DNA of 64,000 bases from assembly GCF_905220415.1 (NCBI RefSeq), contig NC_059547.1, positions 7,452,501 to 7,516,500 on the forward strand. The letters run 5' to 3'. The stretch's first letter is position 1, and each line of letters begins with the position of its first letter. The translations under genes and the position numbers were made by a program. This DNA is from Colias croceus. Taxonomy: Eukaryota > Arthropoda > Insecta > Lepidoptera > Pieridae. The notes under the pieces were generated by a model, which made no database searches, was not told the DNA's origin, and saw only the letters and a program-made list of their open reading frames with translations. Positions 28,601 through 40,600 of this stretch are shown one piece after another.

Positions 28601-31600
28601 ACCAGCCGACACAGATGTGTTCTGTGCTCGCCACACCCATAACGGCGCCTCTGTTAAGAGACTGTTTCGTTTATCATCTTACTCTTCATTTAAATGAATT
28701 TGTATATGACCATTTTGTATAATTTAAGAAATTATACTATGATGATTATTTGAAATGCATAACTGTTTCTTTTAATTTTTATTAGGCAAGGCACTATGTG
28801 TTTGGCTGTTTGATACATGGAAATCCCAAACGGCTGAAGCGGTTTCATGATTTTCACATACATATACAGACAGATTAATATAAGGTAAAGCCCATCTTTA
28901 TTTAAGAAAATAATTTCATAGAAATAATTATTCACATATCAGGCACCTACCTTTAACAATTAACGAAGCAGTATGACTAACTGTCCCAAAGTCATTTGTC
29001 GCTCGACAAGAATATTCTCCACTATGCATAGAATTCAAATCTTGTATCACTAATATTGTGAAAAAGTCCATATTCTTTTGTTCAACCTGAGAAATATAAC
29101 TTTTATCTCAAAATGTACCAAGAAATATATCTTCAGTCTTTATAGTAATACTTACTTTTAATACCGATGGGATGGGTAAGTTATCTTTGTGCCAAGAAAA
29201 CTGTATGGGTTTATCCCCAGATACTAAACTACATGTAGCTTGCGTGCTACCTCCCACTTCTAATTCTTCGGGGAATTGAAATGGAACTATTTTCGGAGGT
29301 TCTGTAGGACAAATGTAATAATAATGATACCCAACATTTATGCTTAAATAGACATTAATTACAATCGTCGTATGAAACAAATTTCGTAGAAATCATTTTT
29401 CAACTGTCCATAAAGTTTAAAGGTGTTTTCATCTCAATTTCAATTTCAATGACTTAAAAGGCTATTTCTTTACTTTATATGAATTATCAAAGGTTCTTTT
29501 TCATCAAATTAAATTAAATACTTACTATGCACTTCAATGCGTACAGTTCGTCTAGCTAGTTCCCCGCTTTCAGCCCTCACTTCACAAGTATAACTGCCGC
29601 TAGCAGACCCTCTCACTGAGGGCAATCTTAGAATTCCCCTTTCGTCACTAGTGTCTATTGGAGATTCAACGATAGAACCATCTTCTCTTCTCCAAATGAC
29701 TTCCCTTAAATTAAGCTTTTCTTAGCATACTGTGGTCATTTCATACGTATTATAGATGTCATGAACGTAAATACTAAATTGGACTTTATGAATTTATTTA
29801 TAATTGAATGAATCTTAACGCTTATTCATAATTTTATCTTTCTTTTTACAAAATTTCTTTCACTTTACTAACCTGTTCAAAAATTTAACATTTTTGTACA
29901 TTTATAACCTTCCATTAATCAAGTATCAATATTAATTTAAATCGTGAATTTAACATGTAAGTAAAGGATATACACTAAAACTTACTTAATTGGATATCCA
30001 GAATATGGGCAATATAATGTCACATCAGCTTCGACTTTCACATGCATCGGTGGTAGATATCTTATATTCGGCGGACCTAGAAATTTCTCAGCATGAATAA
30101 AACTGACCATTTCATTTAACTATTCAAATTTATCACTAATCGATGCAACGATTACAACTATGTAATATACTTTACTTTCTCAATTTTTCTATCATCAAAT
30201 GTTTTAATGCTAAAGTTTTTAGTACCAGTTATAACGCGATCTTTTAATTATAAACCATATCCTACTACTATATATGCTAAAATATTACCAAAAACATTAA
30301 GCCTTGCATAATGCGCCTGAGAACCACCAGAGTTAGTAGCATTACATCCATATCTTCCACCTTCATCAGCACTTCGAATAGTTATACTTAACGTAGATAT
30401 TATATTGCCTTCCTCACTACCTGGTAGTGATTCTGCTCTTGTATTTATTGTGTACCTAAAATTAATATGTTTTTCAACGACTTGGGCCATTTAACTATTT
30501 GATGTAATAAATTAAAAGGTAAAATTCTCTACTACCACACACATTTGTCAAAAATTGTTAAATAGTCTATCAGGAACTTTTTCATGAAATGGTAACATAG
30601 GCCCTAAATTTTTTTAAATAAAAATACTGAAAATGATCTGAAAATTTACCTAAAAACAATTAAGTGATTATAGCATGAAGAACTTACTTTTCAGGTGCAG
30701 AAGGAAGAGGTCTATCGTCCAACGTCCAAAATATTCTCGGCGAAGGAATCCCAGTAGCTGCACATCTTAACGCAATACTCTGTCCAACTCGGGTTATGGC
30801 CTCACTGAATGTTGTTATCAGTCTTGGAGGTCTGTCTAAAACGTACTAATACATTCAATCTATCTAATAAAGTATTATCAATTATCATGATAAGCCATTT
30901 AAAGTTATTTCCAATGAAAAAATAAAGATGAACGATAGCGTTAAAGTTTACAGTTCTGAACAGCAACATTTTTAATATCTTGACTTCTAAATTGAAGAAA
31001 AAATGTAAAATCACATATTGACGAATGAATAAGAAATTTAAAGTTTGTTACCAAAAAAAGTAATTTATTAAACAAAGTCATAATTGATGATTTTAAAACC
31101 ACACAAGAACACCAAAAACATCAACGATTTACAAGAAAATATTTTCAACAAAGAATATTACCCGCGATGACCAGTTCCGCCCCAGAGACCGCAGAGTCCG
31201 AGTGATCATACGCCGTACATTGATACAACCCAGCATGATGTGATCGAACTGGTCCTAATGTCAGTTTGTTCTGAGGAGAGTGGAGAGGTCTGCCTTCATG
31301 CTGCCAACTGATGGTGACCCCACCACCTCTACCCCCTGATACCGAGCAGTTGAAGCTACCAGATCCACCTGTGCCTAGCATCTGGAAATTAGGCTAGTCT
31401 TAATAGGACTTTTCTTTGAGTGAAACTATATGAAATAGTATTCGATTTAGTTTTAAACGATCTGCTATGAGTTTTTCAATTGTTATTTAATTCATCGTAT
31501 ACATATTGTCAGATTTATAGAGAAAATCTGGAGAAGATCATCAGATTCACTATCAATGAGGTTGCATTTGCAGTAGAACCTGCCTTGTTAAAACAAGGAT

Positions 31601-34600
31601 TAGAATGTTTTAAAAAACATTCTAATTATTCTATTATTTGCTAACACACCGATACTTATCTAGACATCCAGGCAATCCACCAACACACACACTTACCAAG
31701 GGATTAGGGTTGACAGTAACAGCGAGTGGTTCATACACGATCAGTCGTACTATCACGCGCGGCGTACACACGCGTACCGCGTAGCGTGATGCGCTCTCAC
31801 AGCCGCTAGTACTAACACTCCGATACATACATTACTAGTAACTACTCATAATCCTGACCACGCTCCCATACACAAAGCCCGCCTACATCTATCATCTCCC
31901 TGCAAACCAACTTTACTTACCAACATATTTGACCAACACTCACCAATGGATTAGGGTTGACAGTAACAGTGAGCGGTTCATACACGATCAGCCGCACGAT
32001 CACGCGCGGCGAGTTATCCCCCGCAGCACACGCGTACCGCGTAGCGTGGTGCGCTCTCACAGCCGCTAGCACTAACGCCCCGCGCCGTACGGACCCCTCG
32101 CCCGCGGCGGCCCACACACCGCTCGCGTCTTGTCGCTGCCAGCTAAGTGACAGAGCGGGGTGAGCGGCTTGTTCGAATAGTGCTAATCGATATGTGGGGA
32201 GCGATGTTTCGTTTTTTGGTAAAGAGGAAAAGTGTTTGCTAGTGATGATGTACTAAAATACGTTGATGATGCCAAAATACATTTACACAAAATATATTGA
32301 CTTTGATTTGCTACGTGTATCGTATTTATATGGTAAAAGAAAATCCACAAAAAGATTTTCATACGTTCTCCTAATTAAAAGGGACCTACAAGATGACGTC
32401 AAAGTAAAGAAACAAGTAAATGAAATTATAGACTGTAAATATTTAACGAGCGAATGACCGGGCTCAGTGGCGTGCCATGACTGAGGCCTATGTCCAGCAG
32501 TGGACAAATGTAGGCTGATAATGATGATGATGATGATGACACCTTAAGTATAAAATATATGAATTTAATCTTTATACTTGATTCTTTACTTTCGTTTACA
32601 CAAAAACTAAGTAACATTAAGTTAATAAATCAGAATGTTATCCATATAACCTAAGAATACTCACGTGATAGTATGCCTGTTGCTATGTCGTAGAATGCAA
32701 GGCAGGATTACCGTGTCACCGGCGCGAGCTTCAATCGAATTTACTTCGACACTTTCTAGCCAACTGCTTTCTACACAACATCGTTAGGAAATAAAAATAT
32801 CTTTATTAAAAGTTATGATCAATTATTACTATTAGAAAAAAAAATTTTGATTATTCGTAGGTAAAATCTATTTATTACTCCCGCCTGAACCTAAACTTGT
32901 TCATGATATTATAAATTGCGCAAACAAATAACGAGAACATTATTGTTTATGTTACTCGTATGTACACATCACATTATTAAAATCATTGTTTATTATTCTT
33001 ATACATAGTTACTAGATAAAAGCAAATTATTAATCAATATGAAACTTTACCAAATATTAACAAAATTATGAGTAATTTTTGAAATGTTTGCTTTCTATTA
33101 ATATTTTTGTTTTTGTATGTAATTATTGTATTTTTGTATATAACACATTACATAGAATAACAATTTATCTATAGTTTTGTAAGATACTCTTCCCAAATAC
33201 TGGAGAAAGCTTGATGAGTTTATTAATTTGACTCCAAACATCATTAATCCAAACCATATTCTCGGAAAAGAAAATCAACGAGATAAATATAGATAAAAAT
33301 ATTTGTTCTTACCGTCTGTAGTTAATTTGATCGTAGGACTGGGCGTATCAACAGCTATACAGGAATAATCGGCTTCAATATCAGCCTGTGTTAAATCTGA
33401 ACCGAGCAACAATCCTCCTGCGCCTGATATCCATCGCGTATCTATAGGAATTTTAAATTGATGGAGATATTTAAAAGTGTGTCTAAAACTAGATGCATAA
33501 TTAATTATTAACCTAACAAAAATGTAGAGGGAACATTTTTTTATTGACAGTCAAACGTGATAATAAATTTCTTTAACAGGTTCAATATTCAATCAAACAT
33601 AAACAGAATTAAAAAAAATGTTTTCATCTTCTACATTTTGTAATACGATTCATCACGACATTTCTTCGTACTAGAAAAACTATAAGGATAAAGTAGAGTA
33701 GGTACACATTAACAGACTTCTGACAAATAACATGTATATACAATAACAATTCGTATATAAATATTTACCCGTTCCCATATATCCCGTTGCTAGGGGCAAC
33801 CCGTCTTGCAGCCACTTCACATCAGCAAAGCCTATCTGTAGCGATAGCTCACAACGCAATAGCACGGAACCTCCTATTTTAGCAGGAATCAGCTGACGAA
33901 CCGAATGCGACAGGACATTGTCTTCCACTATACGATAAAGAAAGATCTATGTAAAAAATTTTGAATTAAGGTGTGTGAACTTTATAGTGGTCTAGCTGTA
34001 TTAATAAATTTCAAATTTAACCAATTAGGTATATAGGTACTAAAACAATCCTCAGACCTCAAGAGCCACTTTATCTATTGAAAATCCGGATCAAAATCCG
34101 TTGTGTTGTTTTAAAGATGTAAGATGTAAAAAGTATGTATATACGGACAAACAGCGAGTCATGTAGAATATTTAGTTATTGTTGTATGAAATAAATGTTT
34201 TTTTTTTTTTAATTTTTATAGCAGTTAAATTCTACTATACAAAATTATAATTTACGACGATTAATTTTGCTTTCGTATAGTTTCAGTCCACTGAATCTCG
34301 TAATAAAATTATATTCAAATTATCCTCACGTAAGCCCTCGAATAAATAATATTAACAAGGCTTTAAAAACAAAAGCTTTATTTTTAATACAAACAACATA
34401 ACAATGGGAGCATTCAATAATAAATTCAGTGTTGAATGGAACGCAATATTATTTCGGTTTTTATTCCTGTACAGTTTTAATTTAAGCACACAATAATAAT
34501 AAATCGATTCGAACTGCAATAGACATTGTTTTGTCTGTGAAGCCTCATTATCGTCGTCGACAATTGAAAATACTTGTTTACCGAGATTATGGCATCAATT

Positions 34601-37600
34601 AATTTTTATTCCAATATATTCATATGCCTTTGAATTAAATGTGGTATTTTTTTCAGTATTTATCCGTTGCAATTGCTTAACAATAAACATTTGCAAGGTG
34701 TAGATTGATATCTATACTTATATAAAAGCATATTATAGCATAATATAGGTTGCTATTACAGAACAAGTATCACAATACCAAAGTGTCGAATACTTTCTTT
34801 GAAAGTCATTTGAATAAGAATAAGCTTCTAGCTCCCATTTGTTGCCTTTCAATTTCGCCTTTGTAGTAAAGTATATTGTCGAAGAAAATATTAAAATATG
34901 GTAGCTTAAATCTCTACGTTAAAGTTGCTTTGGCTTTGAAACTGTCGGTTATTTATATACCAATCTTTTCAGATATTTTTAATCTAAGTTTAAATTACCC
35001 AACGATGTTTGTCGCAAAATTAAATTAAGGTTTTGTTTTAAGAATATTATATTTTTTCTTCTTGTACATATTTTAATAAGAATGGTTAAAAGAGTCATAT
35101 GTTAAATTTCATAATAACATATTATTTAGAACATCAAAGTCCATAAATCAATACGACAACACTCAAAAAATGTTAACGCAATTTTCATTGAAAATTTATG
35201 GAATCTTTTTAATGACACTATTCGAATTTTTTAATTAAAGATTCTGAGATCCTCAATAAAAAAAGTAATTGGAGCGAAAATATGAAATAAATTAGCTATA
35301 CCATTTTAGTATTATTTTGATCTTAATTTGCCCGCAGCTAAAACAAAATCTAGTTTAAATATAATTAATTTCCATTTTCGATGTTATGTATCAAACATTT
35401 TTCATAAATTGAAAACTCCGCTGTAACAGTTACCCATGATCATAAAATTAATTTGTAACACGACAAGAGAAGTTTCATTATAATCGAGGAGTATTCTAAA
35501 ACCTTTAAGAAAAAATAAGAACGTTTCACGCATTGTAAACTTAAAACGAGTGTAATATTATGAAAACTGGGTGAAAGCGCACTGCGAACGTTACTGTACT
35601 GCTATTTAAAAAATTTCCTTCGAACGCTCAAACAAAGGACTTGTTTCAAACTTCATATTATGTCATTTTTAATCCCTTAATTAAAAGTTTCTCTCGTGAA
35701 AAAACTCGAGCGGCCGTGGGCTGTTTTCATTTTATTCCATATTTCCTCGGAATGTAACTGAAATTTAATTGGTCAAACTCGACTCAAAGTTGTAATTTGT
35801 TTTGCCCTTCTCGTACATTTGCTTATTACAAGACTCCGTTGTTTGCAGTGAATAATATTATTAGGTTTCAAGCACGCGGAGCATACATTATCCAATATTC
35901 TCGTAAGCCATTTATGTTTTTGTTTTACCGACTCATTTTTATTTGTCGAAAAAACATACCAAATTAACGAACAACCTACCATTTGTATTTACGAAGCTCA
36001 AGTCAGATAATTGGATTACCAATTTTTTCGTTACCTAGTATCCAATTACATCGTGTGAACAATAATTAAAAAACTGAAATTTAAAAACATTGTGTCCACT
36101 CAATTGTGCTCATAAAACGATCACTCAAATTTCATGAATACATACATGAATGCAATTTAATCATTATCGAAATAATTGCCGTATTGTATAACAAACAAAA
36201 ATGTTGAGCTCGATGATAAAGCAGTGAACTATAGCGTTTTTGTCAATTCCCATTTTTTAGAATAAGTATACTCGTCAAATCACTCTACAAAATAGCAAAA
36301 TTCGATTCAGAGGTATATAAAAATATTCATTTTCCTCTTACCAAAGAAAAAATATTTAAATGTGCCTTTTTCCCTCAAAATAATTGCTATAAGCTCTCTT
36401 CATTTAAGTCAGGCCGTGGGACTTGATACAAATTAGCACATTTCCTCCATCATACTTAACATTTATTTTAACTAGTTAACCCACGCAATTTCATGTTCTT
36501 CTAAAAGGAATATTTTGTCACGTTTTTGTAATATTATTCACTATTATTCATTGCTTTAATATTTCTTTTTCTATTCGAACCTGCCATACTTCTGGTACAA
36601 ACTTCCGGCGATTAGATGGCTCAGAACAAACTCATAAGCTTTATGTATAGTATAAACAATTACCTGGTTGCAACAGCATCGGTCGTGATAAAGTGACTCC
36701 AGCTCTATTGGAAGCTCTACATCTCAACACAGCACTGTTGCCACCCCCACCAGCATCAACCATCGACCTGCGAGCTCCTACCACCAGCCGCCCGTCGCTT
36801 AGCACATGCCTATGACAATATGTTTTATCTTTTAAACAAGGATAATGGTTAAATAAGGAAATTAGGTTCAATGTTTAAATATAGTACCTATCAATAATGT
36901 GATTAGTAAAAAGGATATAATATAAGAATACTAACGTAATCCTAAATTTTTCCATTCCAGAACAATATTTCTTGATAATTGAGGTTTATACAGAGATACT
37001 ATTAGTAGCTCAGGTAAATTCAACGTTAAAACAAAAATGGGACAGTTAATTATTATAACCGTAAAACAGAGCGTCCTAATTAATAATTCATAACAAGATA
37101 GCCCTGGAGTTTATGCTATAAAGTTGTAGCTGCAAAATATTTGTTTTATGTTCAACAATAACCATCAATACTTCCCAAGTTTCCGTTATTCAGCCGATAC
37201 AAGAATAACAATGGCTTTTAAGTCCATTACGACCTAAGTTTTACAATTAAGAGCCAACGAAGATCAGTACATTATCAAACTTAGAAAAGTTTCATTGTTA
37301 ATGGTACTTCTAGCATTTACGAACGGCTCTCATTTTATGGCTTGGAAAACAACTTTTTATTAAAAGTATGTACTGTATGTACTAGAATCTAGATAATATT
37401 TCATCAAACACGAAAAGCGATTTTATTTTTAAATTCAATATTTTACACTTTTTGCGTGTGTTGCTCACTGGCACGCGTAGGATGTTTATTACATTTTAAA
37501 AATATTTCAAACTTTTTACAAGTTATGATACCTATGTTAACCATAAAATTTACTACTTATTTTGCTAACAAGCTACGTTTTAGGTACCTATCTTTTTATC

Positions 37601-40600
37601 TATTTATGTACATTATCGTTACGCAATGGTATTACATCTTCATCTCATTAAAATAAAAATTTGACTGATATAAATCGTTCAAATAAAATCAATTAGTAAT
37701 CGATGGAAAAATGCGAATTTAGCAATATGTAATCTTATCCAAAATTCAAGGATCATTAGTCACGATGTTCTTAATTAAGTCAATTTTAAGTGAGTTCCCC
37801 CGAAGTGTCCAACTTTCGCTTACCTTAGCAAAAGTCAACATTACTAGGACTGAGCCGAATTGAGTAACTTTACCTCTGAACTTTTGCAGTCAACTATGAA
37901 CTTTATTTCCATTCTATAGGGTATATCTAGCGCTATGTTTGCGTTCGGCTATTTCATACCCAGTATCTCGAATTCTCAAGTTAGTTACAACCGGAGTGCG
38001 CCATGTGTTAGATTTTATTTTCAAATTGATTTTGAAATTAAATTCAATTGAACTTGATGCAGTTGTTGTTCGTTGTATTTGTGGGATAAATAAAGAAGAA
38101 GTTTCTTTTTAGTTTTTATGTCACGTGAATATGTTGATGTTGTGTTGATGCATTATGTGCTAATGTTTTAGACATTCTACATTACATTATATTTATGAAA
38201 ATACTAGCTTTCCACCCGCGGCATCACCCGCGCAGTCAAAGAAAAACCCGCATACTCGCATAGTTCCTGTTCCCGTGGGATTTCCGGGATAAAACATATC
38301 CTATGTCCTTTCTTGGGTATCAAAATATCTCTATACCAAATTTCATGCAAATTGGTTCAGTAGTTAAGGCGTGATTGAGTAACAGACAGACAGACAGACA
38401 GAGTTACTTTCGCATTTATAATATTAGTATGGATGGAATATTTAGAATTTTTCAAATAATCGAAAAACTATAGTTGAAAATACATTTAACTTAAGAATAG
38501 GTCTTACTTAGGTCATAGAAAATATATTATTATCAGCACGTATTTTTCCAATTTTTCTTTCTCATCGCCACTCGTTCCATAAGTCAAATGTCACCATAAT
38601 CGTTTTCTTCACACTTTGCACCGTCATTGTATTAACACACATTTCAGTTTGTCAAACTGTCTTCTAAACCGTACAATAATCAATATATTGAAAAGATTTT
38701 CTTGGGCATTCTAAATGAAACATTTCGTTCCAATAGCAATACTTACAATAGTCACTAACAACGCAATAAAGTTACAAGTTCAGCAATAACCCAGTCAAGC
38801 AAATTATTTTGAATCGGCAATGTCGACGGATTCATTGAATATTGTGCTTTCCAAACAAGAGTGGAAAGTTAGTCACGTACAGAATGTCGTAATGTTACCT
38901 AACTTCAAATATATTCGTATAAGTTTTGACCTAATTTATTACCACCTTTTTATTAAGACGATATTGGTACATTTCGGTCCAACAGGCGGCCGACGCCAAT
39001 TGAATGCGAAATTAGTTCTACAAATTGGGACCTCAATTTAGTATGTTTATAGCGAAATTCCAGCAACACAAGTACATTAAATAATAAACATATTATTGTA
39101 GCATGCGTCGTATTTACCTGAACGTATACTACGTAAACTTGTAGCATATCTGAAGATCAGCACCAAATCATAAAATTTAAATTAAACTACATGAATCTTC
39201 TGTAGTTACGGGTTACAGATAAAATATTTTGTGAGTATCAGTAATTAGTCTTCTATCTTATCAAAGCGAAATTCAATTATTAAACCTCCTAGTTTGAAAT
39301 TATTACATTTAAGAAAGAAATTTTTCCTTTCTCAGTGAGTATCGAACATGTGGAAAATAATTGGACTTAAAGTAAGGTGTAACGTAACAGCTTGATGAAG
39401 GCGAGCAAACGTAAAGCCGGTAATTGAACTCACTTCATATGTATATCGAGAAAGTTTTCAACTCGCTCGGACACGTCTCCTAACTTCCTTCTAACCTCGA
39501 TTGGAAATTGGAAGCAGCCCAATTTATTAACTACGAGTATCTATGAGGATAGCCTGTGAGGATAGCCGAATTAGTTATGACATATCATTTGCGGTTTGCT
39601 CGGTGTGTTTAACGTGAACTTTGGGTGAGGGCTTCATCTAGTTTGTCGGTGTTGAATGAATTTGTTATGATGAATTGTTTGAGTTGTAATTTATGATATC
39701 AATACCATTAATTATGAACACATTTTGGGCATCCGAGCTGGTTGTTTGCTCGAAGGTAAACGATCACCCCGCCTATGAATGTTCAAAGGTTAAAGGCCTC
39801 TACAAATTCGCAATGAAAAGTGTGAAATGATTTTAAATAATTCTTAGAGATTACCCTTAAAATTCATGACCATAATTAACTTTTTGTTACAGTATAGTAA
39901 AATAAAATTTCATTATTTCCTTATAAACTACAAGATGGAAATCCTCCATTTTACTTAAATGTAAGTTGATTTTGAAAAGGTTTTCCTGAAGCATTAACTA
40001 ACTCCACTGAACTACGAAAGCTCTAAAATCTAATTGAGTAGCGACATTGACGGAAGCGAGTTTTAAAAACTATCCTAAAGTTTTTGAAACCCCTTTATAC
40101 ATGTCTCTTTTCCGCCATTTATATTATTTAATAGTATTTTTTCAGTGTTTAAAATAAAGTATTTTAAAAGATAATGAGAATATGATTTATAATAATATAA
40201 TATATGTAGGTACATATTTATTACTAAGCCCATATTATGCCTTAACTAGTACTAAGTGCGTTTAATGAAGGATATTTTAAATATGTAAATAAAAAACCCT
40301 TAAATACAACATATTTTAAGGTCTTTTTTTATATTTAATCGATAGATAATTGAAGTGTATAATTTTGTTTTACAATTAAATATTAGTCCTTTTTTTCATT
40401 TTGTTGTATAGATGCAAGAACATATTAAATTTTTTATGTACTAACCTCACCACACTTAGCAACAGGAAAAAAGTACGTTAAATCACGAATCAGTCTTTAA
40501 ATTATGACACGGAAAAGCTACGGTATTCGCCTACCTACACCTTGTTTATTAATAGTGAATATTATACTATGAAATATATTAATTTAATATATTTCATAGT

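Noticed and set aside
31583..31626. Two small adjacent hairpins (CCTTGTT/AACAAGG and a 13-bp stem)
   Set aside because: Short AT-rich stems of this size are expected by chance in this sequence.
28951..33927. Hypervariable Dscam1-type arrays at Ig2, Ig3 or Ig7
   Set aside because: Each of these half-domains has a single intact exon; only one broken Ig3 copy is present.
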